Source: Azospirillum sp. TSH100 (GTDB lineage Bacteria; Pseudomonadota; Alphaproteobacteria; Azospirillales; Azospirillaceae). From it: a DNA stretch of 64,000 bases. The stretch is taken from contig NZ_CP039639.1 in assembly GCF_004923295.1 (NCBI RefSeq), positions 1 to 64,000 of the forward strand, read 5' to 3'. Below are positions 44,383 to 52,241 of the stretch, piece after piece. The position numbers were made by a program, and so were the translations under genes. The notes below the pieces were generated by a model, which did not search any database, had not been told where the DNA came from, and was given only the letters and a program-made list of their open reading frames with translations. The first letter of the stretch is position 1. Each line of letters starts with the position of its first letter.

Positions 44383-44775
44383 TTAACCGTTTCTCCAGGC
44401 CATGCGCAGCATCTGCACATTGCGCTGGAACAGGCTGGTGGTCAGCGCGAAGGCGTCGCGGGTTTCGCTGCCCTTGATCATCTCCTGGTCCAGCGACACC
44501 GCGTTGCCGCTGGGGGTCGATTCCCACAGGGCGGCCTTGCCTTCCTCGCGGAAGCCGGCGGTGGAGCGGGTGCTCGCCAGATGCAGGCCGGAGGTCCGGG
44601 CGGTCTCCACCGGGCGGATGCCCTCCATCACGCTGTCGAAGGGCTTCAGGTCGCGCGCCTGGTAATCGGGCGTGTTGGCGTTCACGACATTCTCGGCGAC
44701 CAGCTTCTGCCGCTGCGCCAGATAGTCCAGCCGCGTGCCGGCGAGCTGAAAGAAACCGATTTTACCCAAATCCAT
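44383..44775 (-). CDS. flgB: Flagellar proximal rod protein FlgB
   Basis: Protein of 130 residues, first gene of the flgB-flgC-fliE-fliQ-transglycosylase operon. The N-terminal RLDYLAQRQKLVAENVVNAN motif, then TPDYQARDLKPFD, is the rod-protein signature. The C-terminus is helical. It is divergent from fliI across a 127-bp control region that holds a T/A-rich box at 44831-44853. Confidence 0.94.
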   Translation of the reverse strand: MDLGKIGFFQLAGTRLDYLAQRQKLVAENVVNANTPDYQARDLKPFDSVMEGIRPVETARTSGLHLASTRSTAGFREEGKAALWESTPSGNAVSLDQEMIKGSETRDAFALTTSLFQRNVQMLRMAWRNG

Positions 44776-44830
44776 TGCGACCTCGTTCCCTCACAACTCG
44801 CCGGAACACTGCGCCGGACGATGATCCCGC

Positions 44831-44853
44831 CCGTTTAAAACCGGATTTAAATT
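44831..44853. promoter_or_regulatory. Putative flagellar regulator box between flgB and fliI
   Basis: The plus strand reads GTTTAAAACCGGATTTAAAT (44833-44852). On the minus strand TTTAAA-TCC-GGTTTTAAA closely matches the site before flhA. The fit to a CtrA-type TTAA-N7-TTAA box has one mismatch. It could serve both divergent operons. Confidence 0.45.
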
Positions 44854-44902
44854 CGCTGCTCTACTCTGCCCGTCATCGACAGGCATGAGGGAGACTGCAC
44901 CG

Positions 44903-46258
44903 ATGCCGGCACTTGCCACCCTGGCGGCGGAACTCGACCGGCTGCCGACCCGCCAGTGGCGCGGGCAAATCCGCTCGGCCGCCGGCATGACGCTGGAGGT
45001 CGACGGGTTGCAGCGCGTGCTGTCGGTCGGCGACAAATGCCATGCGGAAACCGTCCGCGGCGGGCGGGTGCTGTGCGAGACCATCGGCTTCCGCAACGGC
45101 CGCTCGCTGCTGATGGCCTTCGACAACTTGGATGGCGTGGCGGAGGGCTGCGCCGCCGTCACCGACGACACCGCCTTCACGCTCAGGCCCGGTCCCGGCT
45201 GGCTCGGCCGGGTGGTGAACGCGCTGGGCGAGCCCATCGACGGCAAGGGGCCGCTGCTGAATGGCGAGCATCCGCGGGGCCTGCGCCAGCCGCCGCCGGC
45301 CGCCTGTGCCCGCCGCCGGGTGGGCAGGCGGCTGGACAGCGGCATCCGGGTGATCGACAGCTTCGTGCCCCTTTGCCGAGGGCAGCGACTGGGCGTCTTC
45401 GCCGGGTCGGGCGTCGGCAAATCGACGCTGCTGGCGATGGTCGCCCGCCATGCCGAGGCCGACGCCATCGTCATCGGCCTGATCGGCGAGCGCGGCCGCG
45501 AGGTGCGCGAATTCATCCAGGACGATCTGGGGCCGGAGGGGCTGGCGCGCTCCGTCCTCATCGTCGCCACGTCGGACGAGCCGCCGCTGATGCGCCGGCA
45601 GGCGGCGCTGCTGACCATGACGGTGGCGGAGGAGATGCGCGATCAGGGAAAGCATGTGCTCTGCCTGATGGACAGCGTCACCCGCTTCGCCATGGCCCAG
45701 CGCGAGATCGGGCTGGCCGCCGGCGAACCGCCGACCGCCAAGAGCTACCCGCCCAGCGTCTTCGCCGAACTGCCCCGCCTGCTGGAGCGCGCCGGGCCCG
45801 GTCCGGAATGGGGACCGGAAAGCGGTGGAGACGGCGACATCACCGCCATCTTCACCGTGCTGGTCGACGGCGACGACCATGACGAACCGATCGCCGACGC
45901 GGTGCGCGGCATCCTCGACGGGCATCTGGTGCTCGACCGCAAGATCGCCGAACAGGGGCGCTATCCCGCCGTCAACCTGCTGCGCAGCGTGTCGCGCAGC
46001 CTGCCCGGCTGCCACGACGCGCGGGAGAACCGCATCGTCGGCCGCACCCGCGCGCTCGCCGCCAGCTATGACGGCATGAAGGAGATGATCCGGCTCGGCG
46101 CCTACAAGCGCGGCACCGATCCGGAGACCGACGCCGCCATCGACCTGCACCCGCAGCTGGAAGAGTTCCTGCGCCAGGGCAAGGACGACCCCTCCCCCTC
46201 CGCCGAGAGTTTCGCGCGGCTGGACTCGCTTCTCGCCGCCATCGGAGACCAAGCATGA
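44903..46258 (+). CDS. fliI: Flagellum-specific ATP synthase FliI
   Basis: Type III export ATPase of 451 residues. Walker A is FAGSGVGKSTLLAMV, and LIGERGREVREF, GKHVLCLMDSVTRFAMAQRE and GRYPAVNLLRSVSRSLPG are typical. It helps unfold and feed substrates to the FlhA gate. ATG 44903 has GGGAG 7 bases upstream; ATG 44885 adds six residues. It overlaps the next gene by 4 bases. Confidence 0.96.
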   Translation: MPALATLAAELDRLPTRQWRGQIRSAAGMTLEVDGLQRVLSVGDKCHAETVRGGRVLCETIGFRNGRSLLMAFDNLDGVAEGCAAVTDDTAFTLRPGPGWLGRVVNALGEPIDGKGPLLNGEHPRGLRQPPPAACARRRVGRRLDSGIRVIDSFVPLCRGQRLGVFAGSGVGKSTLLAMVARHAEADAIVIGLIGERGREVREFIQDDLGPEGLARSVLIVATSDEPPLMRRQAALLTMTVAEEMRDQGKHVLCLMDSVTRFAMAQREIGLAAGEPPTAKSYPPSVFAELPRLLERAGPGPEWGPESGGDGDITAIFTVLVDGDDHDEPIADAVRGILDGHLVLDRKIAEQGRYPAVNLLRSVSRSLPGCHDARENRIVGRTRALAASYDGMKEMIRLGAYKRGTDPETDAAIDLHPQLEEFLRQGKDDPSPSAESFARLDSLLAAIGDQA

Positions 46259-46851
46259 GCGTCAATACGAAACTGGCCGCCCAGGCCGTCACCCCGCCGA
46301 CCGCCCAGCGCAAGGCATCCGCCGAACCGGAGGAAACGCTGGCCGACAGGATGAGCGTCGGCTTCGACGACCTGCTCGACGCCGTCAACCCGCTCCAGCA
46401 ACTGCCCGTGGTCGGGTCGGTCTACCGCGAGGCGACGGGGGAGGACATCTCGATCCCGGCGCGTCTGGCCGGCGGCTTCCTGTTCGGCGGCCTGCCCGGC
46501 CTGATCGGCAGCGCCGCCATGGTCGCCTTCGAGGAGATCACCGGCGACAGCGTGCTGGGTCATATCGGCAGCCTGCTGGAGGATGGGACGGAGACCGCCG
46601 TGGCGGAGGGCGCGCCGGCGGGCGCCATGCCGTGGATGAGCGGTGCCGGGGACGGCGCGGATCCGTCCCTGCCCTCTTCCCAATCCCTGACGGAAGCCTT
46701 GCGCCGCAAATCCGTTCCGACTGCGGAGACCGCGATGACGGTTGCCGCACCGGCGGGCGAACAGCCGGCGCCGCAGCTGTTGGCGAAGCTTTACAGCATG
46801 GAGGCGACGGCGAAGGCCGGTGCGCCGGGGGTGGCGCGGAAGGCGGTGTGA
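46255..46851 (+). CDS. Unknown protein in the fliJ position
   Basis: Protein of 198 residues whose ATG overlaps the fliI stop. In most bacteria fliJ, a small coiled-coil protein, follows fliI. This product is not a continuous coiled coil. It has an N-terminal polar part, DDLLDAVNPLQQLPVVGSVY, then a hydrophobic glycine-rich stretch (LAGGFLFGGLPGLIGSAAMV, AFEEITGD), then a Pro/Ala-rich C-terminus. The central stretch could be a membrane hairpin. No family recognised. Translational coupling to fliI argues for a flagellar role, perhaps replacing FliJ. Confidence 0.75.
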   Translation: MSVNTKLAAQAVTPPTAQRKASAEPEETLADRMSVGFDDLLDAVNPLQQLPVVGSVYREATGEDISIPARLAGGFLFGGLPGLIGSAAMVAFEEITGDSVLGHIGSLLEDGTETAVAEGAPAGAMPWMSGAGDGADPSLPSSQSLTEALRRKSVPTAETAMTVAAPAGEQPAPQLLAKLYSMEATAKAGAPGVARKAV

Positions 46852-46953
46852 CCGACCACCCCCACTTGCGCGGGAGCGCCGGGCGCGGTTCAATGAACAG
46901 TACGGAATTCCAATTCGGGCAGGCGGGCGGTGGAGGAAGGCAAGGGCAACGGC

Positions 46954-47337
46954 ATGGGAAAGGGACGGCGGCGGCTGTGGCTCCTCGTCGGCCATGGCGC
47001 GGTCGGACTGGCCACCGCCGGAGCGTTCCTGCCGATCCTGCCCACCGTCCCCTTCCTGCTGGTCGCCGGCTGGGCCTATGCCCGCGGCAATCCCGAACTG
47101 CGGGAGCGGATGCGCAACGATCCGCGCTTCGGTCCTGCGGTGCGGAACTGGCAGGACCGCGGCGCCATCCCGGTCAGGGCGAAGATCTTCGCCGTGGCCG
47201 GCATGTCTTCGGGCTTCACCATCCTCACCCTGTCCTCGCCGGGCTATCTGGTGCTCGGCGGCGTCGGGCTGGTGATGGTCGCGGCCGGCAGCTACGTGGT
47301 GTCCCGACCGACCCCCTCCGCCGACGAGGGGAACTGA
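46954..47337 (+). CDS. DUF454/YbaN-family inner-membrane protein
   Basis: Protein of 127 residues. The N-terminal GHGAVGLATAGAFLPILPTV, then PFLLVAGWAYARGNPELRER, is the DUF454 signature. Two further hydrophobic helices follow (FAVAGMSSGFTILTLSSPGY, LGGVGLVMVAAGSYVV). Function unknown across the family. ATG 46954 was chosen; a GTG at 46930 follows a GA-rich stretch. It ends 10 bases before the convergent gene of unknown function. Confidence 0.85.
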   Translation: MGKGRRRLWLLVGHGAVGLATAGAFLPILPTVPFLLVAGWAYARGNPELRERMRNDPRFGPAVRNWQDRGAIPVRAKIFAVAGMSSGFTILTLSSPGYLVLGGVGLVMVAAGSYVVSRPTPSADEGN

Positions 47338-47347
47338 GACAGCCTCC

Positions 47348-48514
47348 TCACCGCCCCATATTGTTGCGCGATGCCTGTTCGATGGTCTTGATATGGGCGA
47401 GGCCGGGCAGGATCTCGGAGCGGATGAACTCCAGCCGGCGCACCGGGCCGCCGCCGCGGGAAAAGCGGTGCTTCCACAGATTCATCTTCACCGCCAGACC
47501 GCACAGCACGCCACCGATGGTGAGATGGTGCGTGACGATCAGGTCGCGGATGCTGCGGAAGCTTTCCGGGTTGATGTCGCGCCAGAAGTCGCGGGAGCGG
47601 CTGTCGAAGCTCTCGAACCGCCCGGTGATCGAGGTCGCGATGTCGGTCAGGTCATGGCCGATCTCGTCCAGCATGCGGCCCTGGCGGGCATCGCGCCGCA
47701 CCTCGCTCGCCTGATACAGCTCAGCCATCCAGCCGAGGAAGCCCTGCAAGTCGGGCACGATATCGTCCAGGCAGCGCTTGAAATAGGCCAGCGACAGGAA
47801 GATGTCGGCATACTCCTCCAGGAAGGCCGGGATCTCCTGCAACGGGATGTCGAGCCGGTCGGCGGTCAGCTGCAAGCGGCGCCGCGCCTCCTCGACATCG
47901 GGCTGGGCGAACAGCCGGACCAGCTCGTCCATGCTGCCGATGTCGGTGCCCTGCACGCCATAGACATGCTCGACCAGCGGCCGGGTGAAAACGCGCATGT
48001 AGCTGGTCAGCTCGGCCCGCTTGGCGGCCGACAGGCGGAGCGCGCCCGCTTCCTCGACGTCGATGTTCAGGCGGCGCAGCTCCAGCCGCAGGCTGTAGAC
48101 ATCGAAGCTGGCAGCCTCGCCGATCTGCACGATCTTGCGCAGGTCACGGCGGAATTCCGGGCCGTCCCCACCGAAGCCATCGCCGCCGAAGCATTTCGAC
48201 AGCTGGCCGATGCCGATCTGGCCGCTGCCGGTCTGGGCGTCGTTGAACAGCTCCGCCACCGTCTCCAAGCGGACATTCTTGATCAGCCGCGCCCGGCGCA
48301 GTCCCGGCGTTTCCAGCGGCAGGATCGACAACGGCAGGATGTGCAGCGCGTCCCGCGCGGCATCCTCCTCCGAGGGGGATCCGTGCAGCAGCACGGCGGT
48401 GGCACCGGTGGTGGCGGGCGGGCGGATGCGGTCGCGGGACCTGCGGTCTCGCAAGTCACCGGACCTGCGGTCCTGTGGAATGCGGTCCTGTTCGGGGCCG
48501 GCTGGCGGCTGCAC
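47348..48514 (-). CDS. Conserved-looking protein of unknown function, end of flagellin operon
   Basis: Protein of 388 residues from a GTG at 48514 preceded by GGGAGGAG. The first 50 residues are Arg/Asp/Pro-rich and low in complexity. The rest is predominantly helical and regular, with no signal peptide; the segment VTHHLTIGGVLCGLAVKMNL could be weakly membrane-associated. No domain recognised. It follows the DUF1217 gene after 39 bases in the run flaF-flbT-flaG-like-DUF1217, so it is probably a flagellar accessory gene. An upstream direct repeat (GGACCTGCGGTC twice near 48435-48472) encodes part of the N-terminal low-complexity segment. Confidence 0.7.
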   Translation of the reverse strand: MQPPAGPEQDRIPQDRRSGDLRDRRSRDRIRPPATTGATAVLLHGSPSEEDAARDALHILPLSILPLETPGLRRARLIKNVRLETVAELFNDAQTGSGQIGIGQLSKCFGGDGFGGDGPEFRRDLRKIVQIGEAASFDVYSLRLELRRLNIDVEEAGALRLSAAKRAELTSYMRVFTRPLVEHVYGVQGTDIGSMDELVRLFAQPDVEEARRRLQLTADRLDIPLQEIPAFLEEYADIFLSLAYFKRCLDDIVPDLQGFLGWMAELYQASEVRRDARQGRMLDEIGHDLTDIATSITGRFESFDSRSRDFWRDINPESFRSIRDLIVTHHLTIGGVLCGLAVKMNLWKHRFSRGGGPVRRLEFIRSEILPGLAHIKTIEQASRNNMGR

Positions 48515-48553
48515 GGCTGGACTCCTCCCGCTCGGGTGAGCCCCGCAGCCCGG

Positions 48554-49342
48554 TCAGAAGCGCGGGAACTTCATCAGCGTCATGGTGATGGACGGATCGA
48601 TGGAGATGACAGAGGCCCGCCCACTGCGGGAAATCGGCCCGATCGACGGCGTGGCGGCGGCGCCGGCATCACCGTTCTGCATGTCGTACATCGCGGCGAA
48701 GCGGTCGAGCAGCTTGGCGACCTTGTCCGGCTTCTTCAGGTCGGCAATGTCCATCCGCTTTTCCAGCAGGGCCTTCTGCTTGTCGACGTCCAGAAGAGCC
48801 GTCTGTTCGGGCAGCCCCAATGCCGTGTAGACCACCTTGCGCAGGGCATTGTCGGCCATCACCTGATACCAGTTGCCGATGTTCGCCGAGCGCCTCTGGA
48901 AATAAAGGCCGAGGCGCACCGCCGGGTTGCTGTCCTCCGATTCGACCTCCAGCGTCACCGCGACGTAGCGGTCGACGATGGCCTGGACGACGGCCGGGTT
49001 CTTCAGGTTCTCGCCCTTGTTCTCGGCGAATCCCAGGACCTTCGCCATCTCGCGGAACTTGGTGTCGCTCATCCGGTTGGCGGTGGAGAACTGGTCGCTG
49101 ACACCTTCCTCCAGCACCTTGCGGATCAGCCCGCGCGACTTCGCCTGACTGCCGAGATCGAAGGCATCGAGGACGAAGCGATAGAGCTTGTCGTCCTTCA
49201 TGAAGTCTTCGGTGCTGGTGATCTTGCCGATGTTGTCCTGGAAGTAGGTGATGGCGCGCTGCACCGCCGGACGGCTGCGGATCGCCTGTTCGTAGCGGTC
49301 ATGGTTCTTGTTGACCACCCGCAGATCGACGAGCGTCGTCAT
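48554..49342 (-). CDS. DUF1217 flagellar-cluster protein
   Basis: Protein of 262 residues with the alpha-helical DUF1217 pattern: AITYFQDNIGKITSTEDFMK near the start, FVLDAFDLGSQAKSRGLIRK, and LYFQRRSANIGNWYQVMADN. DUF1217 genes often lie in rhizobial flagellar clusters; the function is unknown. No signal peptide. It overlaps the flaG-like gene by 4 bases (ATGA). Confidence 0.87.
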   Translation of the reverse strand: MTTLVDLRVVNKNHDRYEQAIRSRPAVQRAITYFQDNIGKITSTEDFMKDDKLYRFVLDAFDLGSQAKSRGLIRKVLEEGVSDQFSTANRMSDTKFREMAKVLGFAENKGENLKNPAVVQAIVDRYVAVTLEVESEDSNPAVRLGLYFQRRSANIGNWYQVMADNALRKVVYTALGLPEQTALLDVDKQKALLEKRMDIADLKKPDKVAKLLDRFAAMYDMQNGDAGAAATPSIGPISRSGRASVISIDPSITMTLMKFPRF

Positions 49343-49719
49343 GCCTCGACCTCGCCGGTCTTGCCGTCGCTTTCGCGCGGAATGGCGGGATTGTCGTCCG
49401 CCGCATCGGTCTCGGAGCCGTAGCCGGCGGGGATGCGCATGATGACCTCCCCTGTCGCGGTGTCGAGCACCTCGGTGTAGAGCCGGGAGCTTCCCGGCGC
49501 GAGGGTGACGCGGTAGGGCCGGGAGGCGTGCCGCTTCGCCTCGGTTTCCGCGCCATCGGTTTTCGCGGTGCGCTCCACCACCTCGGCCGGCTTGGTCGTT
49601 TCGGCCTGGGCGGCGCGGAGACGGTCGGCCTGGCGCTGGCGCGCCTCGGCGATGATGTCGGCGCTGGCGGTGGACCGCTCGCCGGACGGGCCGGCCACGC
49701 CGGTGACGGGGGTGGGCAT
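49339..49719 (-). CDS. FlaG-like flagellar protein
   Basis: Protein of 126 residues. The C-terminal segment YTEVLDTATGEVIMRIPAGY matches the FlaG pattern of a beta hairpin ending in GEVIRQIP. The N-terminal half is polar and helical (ADIIAEARQRQADRLRAAQA). FlaG proteins influence filament length. GGAGG lies about 8 bases before ATG 49719, inside the flbT end. It starts 4 bases after the flbT stop. Confidence 0.7.
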   Translation of the reverse strand: MPTPVTGVAGPSGERSTASADIIAEARQRQADRLRAAQAETTKPAEVVERTAKTDGAETEAKRHASRPYRVTLAPGSSRLYTEVLDTATGEVIMRIPAGYGSETDAADDNPAIPRESDGKTGEVEA

Positions 49720-49723
49720 GGCG

Positions 49724-50197
49724 TCAACCTCCCGGATGGTGGCCCGGATGGTGGCCGGCTTGAGTGCCGATGCCGCCCGCCTGGATGGACGGCGCCGGCG
49801 TGGAGGGAGCCACCGGGAGAAGCGTGCCCTCATACTCCATCACCGGACGCAGGGCGGACAGCGCCTTGTAATAGTCGCGCTCGCCGATGTGGCCCATGGC
49901 GCGGGCGATGCGGTCCTGCATGTCGGGGCGGACGAAGGTGGTGTAGAGCTGAGCCATCATCTCGGCCGCAGCACCACTGCCGTTGGCGGCCACCTCGGGA
50001 TCGAGCAGCATGCTCTGGATCAGGAAATAGGCGCGGCGCACCGGGGTCACCGCATCCTCCTCCTGAAGGATGTCGCTGCCCCGGATGATCTGGGCAAAGT
50101 TGGAGATCGTCAGGGTGTAGCGGCGGTTCTCGTTCTGCACGACGCAGCCGTTGATCACCACCCGCTCGCACGGCTTCAGGCGCAGCTTAAGTGCCAT
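49724..50197 (-). CDS. flbT: Flagellin biosynthesis regulator FlbT
   Basis: Protein of 157 residues that in Caulobacter and rhizobia binds or acts on the flagellin mRNA leader. The N-terminal ALKLRLKPCERVVINGCVVQ, then NENRRYTLTISNFAQIIRGSDIL, is diagnostic. A His/Gly/Pro-rich C-terminal tail (residues about 130-157) is extra. The reading frame overlaps flaF by 11 bases. Confidence 0.95.
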   Translation of the reverse strand: MALKLRLKPCERVVINGCVVQNENRRYTLTISNFAQIIRGSDILQEEDAVTPVRRAYFLIQSMLLDPEVAANGSGAAAEMMAQLYTTFVRPDMQDRIARAMGHIGERDYYKALSALRPVMEYEGTLLPVAPSTPAPSIQAGGIGTQAGHHPGHHPGG

Positions 50198-50594
50198 AGG
50201 ACAATTCCTCCGTCGCCAGTTCCCGCGCGGGCTGCGCCGACCCCTGGGCCGCCCCTTGCAGCCCCTGCATCACCGAGCGGTTGATGTGGAGCAGCAGGTC
50301 GATGCCGCCCTCGCCGCGCAGGACGCGCTGGGTGTTGCGGTTCACCGCGAAGGACAGAGAGACCAGACCGGCGCGCAAGGCCTCCGGCAAGGCGTTGCCG
50401 TCCTCCAGCAGGTCGGCGCGCAGGGTGTTCCACAGCTCCAGGTTCCGCCACAGCGCGTCCTTCAACGCGGCGGAGCGCCAGTCGGCGCTGCGGTTGTTCT
50501 CCAGCGCCAGGGTGATCCGCAGGAACACCCGGTACTCGATCTTTCGCGGATCGTCGCACTCGGCGATGGTCTGGTGGTAGGCGGCGATGCTCAT
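50187..50594 (-). CDS. flaF: Flagellar biosynthesis regulator FlaF
   Basis: Protein of 135 residues required with FlbT for flagellin synthesis and secretion. The N-terminal IAAYHQTIAECDDPRKIEYR, then VFLRITLALE, and the central LWRNLELWNTLRADLLEDGN are typical FlaF. It is the first gene after the flagellin gene, beyond a hairpin terminator. The 213-bp gap between flaF and fla contains that hairpin and no gene. Confidence 0.94.
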   Translation of the reverse strand: MSIAAYHQTIAECDDPRKIEYRVFLRITLALENNRSADWRSAALKDALWRNLELWNTLRADLLEDGNALPEALRAGLVSLSFAVNRNTQRVLRGEGGIDLLLHINRSVMQGLQGAAQGSAQPARELATEELSYGT

Positions 50595-50755
50595 GGGCGC
50601 ACCCCTGCGGTGGGTTTTGGTCTTCTAACTCTTCGTGCGATTCACGTTTCGGACGATTCCGTCTGAAACGATCGCACTCGGGTGACGGACGCGGATGGCC
50701 GCCGGCGATGCCCGCTCCGGATTGCCGCAGACGGGATGAACGGGCATGGCCGACG

Positions 50756-50797
50756 GGGCGGCGTCATCGTCCAGGGGTTCGGACGATGACGCCGCCC
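50756..50797 (-). terminator. Strong hairpin downstream of the flagellin gene
   Basis: A perfect 17-bp stem (50756-50772 with 50781-50797; core GGCGGCGTCATCGTCC) and an 8-base loop lie 10 bases past the flagellin stop. No U-tract follows on the minus strand. It may terminate or protect the flagellin transcript and lower readthrough into flaF. Confidence 0.75.
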
Positions 50798-50807
50798 GCG
50801 AGGGGAC

Positions 50808-52052
50808 TTAGCGGAACAGCGACAGGATGTTCTGCGGACCCTGGTTGGCGATCGACAGGGCCTGGGTCGCGAGCTGCTGCTGGACCTGGAGGGCCTGCAG
50901 GCGGCTCGATTCCTCGTTCATGTCGGCATCGACCAGGGCGCCGATGCCCTTGTTCATCGAGTCCGTCAGCTTCGACACGAAGTCGTTCTGCACCGACACG
51001 CGGTTCTCGATGGAACCGATGACCGACGCCTTGCCGATGGCGTTGTCGAGCAGCTTGTTGATAACTTCGAGCGACTTCTTGGAGTTGTTGACCACGTCGA
51101 CCTGGGTCAGGTCGGCGAGGCCGCCGAAGGCGTCGCTTTCCTTCGAGCCGACCCACAGACCCGACACCTGGGCGGTGAAGTTGCCGTCACCGTTCTTGTC
51201 CTGGTCGGTGAAGGCCAGATTGTCGCCGGTGAAGGCAACCTGGAAGTCACCGCCGGCGGCGGTCAGGGCGGCATTGATCGCCGTGGCGATGTTGCCCTGG
51301 GTGGTGGCGAGGTTGGTGTCGTAGATCTGCGACGACAGATCGACCGACACGTCGGTCTTGCTGCCGTCTTCCTTGGTGACGGTCAGGCTCACGGCGCCGA
51401 GGCCGAGATTCTGGCCGGCGATGAAGGTGTCGCCGGGGGCGCCGAACTTGATGTCGATCGACGCCTTCTTGGCGTTGGTCGAGTCGACCTGCTGTTCGAT
51501 GGTGGCCTTGCCGACGATCGATTCGACGCGCATGTCCTGGCGCTGGAAATCGATGTAGCTGGGATCGACCGTGCCGTCGCTGCGGCTCAGCGACGCCAGG
51601 ATGGAGACGTTGCGGTCCTTGGCGGTGCCGTCGTTGGAGTAGGTGACGCGCAGCAGGTTGTCGCCGTTGAACGAGGCGTCGGCGGCCGCGCCCTTGATCA
51701 GCTTGACCAGCTGGTCGACGTCGTTCTGGATCAGCGACTTGTCGACGCCGTTGGTCTGGCCGGCGATGACGCGCGCCTTCAGCGTCTGCAGGTTCTCGAC
51801 GATGTTCTTGGCGGCCACCGACGCGGTGTTGGTGGTGCCGGAGCCGAGTTCCAGCGACTCCTTGACCGCCTTGAAGCCGGCGACGTCGGCCTTCATGGTG
51901 GTGGCGATCGACCAGTAGGCGGCGTTGTCCTTGGCGTTGTTGACCTTCAGACCGGTCGAGATGCGGTCCTGCGTGGTCGCCAGGTCACCGGTGACGTGAC
52001 GCAGCGTCTGCAGGGCGGTCATTGCCGAGGCATTGGTCAGAATCGAGGCCAT
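50808..52052 (-). CDS. Flagellin
   Basis: Filament subunit of 414 residues. The conserved N-terminal D0/D1 region begins ASILTNASAMTALQTLRHVT and contains TQDRISTGLKVNNAKDNAAY. The C-terminal partner ends QVQQQLATQALSIANQGPQN followed by ILSLFR. The central part (about 180-330) is the variable surface domain. ATG 52052 follows GGAG at 6 bases, and homologues start at this Met. A T/A-rich box lies 115-140 bases upstream and the leader could be the target of FlbT. Whether this is the polar or lateral flagellin cannot be told from the window alone. Confidence 0.96.
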   Translation of the reverse strand: MASILTNASAMTALQTLRHVTGDLATTQDRISTGLKVNNAKDNAAYWSIATTMKADVAGFKAVKESLELGSGTTNTASVAAKNIVENLQTLKARVIAGQTNGVDKSLIQNDVDQLVKLIKGAAADASFNGDNLLRVTYSNDGTAKDRNVSILASLSRSDGTVDPSYIDFQRQDMRVESIVGKATIEQQVDSTNAKKASIDIKFGAPGDTFIAGQNLGLGAVSLTVTKEDGSKTDVSVDLSSQIYDTNLATTQGNIATAINAALTAAGGDFQVAFTGDNLAFTDQDKNGDGNFTAQVSGLWVGSKESDAFGGLADLTQVDVVNNSKKSLEVINKLLDNAIGKASVIGSIENRVSVQNDFVSKLTDSMNKGIGALVDADMNEESSRLQALQVQQQLATQALSIANQGPQNILSLFR

Positions 52053-52167
52053 GGGTATCTCCATTCGCGAGATGCATGGCGCCTTTCTGACGCCGGGGCC
52101 GGTCGCGCCGGCCTTCCCGATCTTCATAAGCGGGGGCGCGAGCGGCGAATTCGAGGATGACCGGACC

Positions 52168-52190
52168 GGTTTAAGCCGGGGTAAAAAATC
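52168..52190 (-). promoter_or_regulatory. Putative flagellar regulator box upstream of flagellin
   Basis: The plus strand reads GGTTTAAGCCGGGGTAAAAA (52169-52188): GGT elements 12 bp apart, and TTAA-N7-TAAA, one mismatch from the CtrA consensus. It is related to the sites at 40411 and 44831, in the opposite orientation relative to the gene. Confidence 0.4.
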
Positions 52191-52241
52191 TGAAGCGTTC
52201 GGGAGGGGCGGTGTATTCGGCGGACGGGTGGCGGCAGATCG

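Noticed and set aside
48429..48475. Direct repeat GGACCTGCGGTC as part of a repeat array or CRISPR
   Set aside because: Only two copies, inside the 5' end of a gene; no array.
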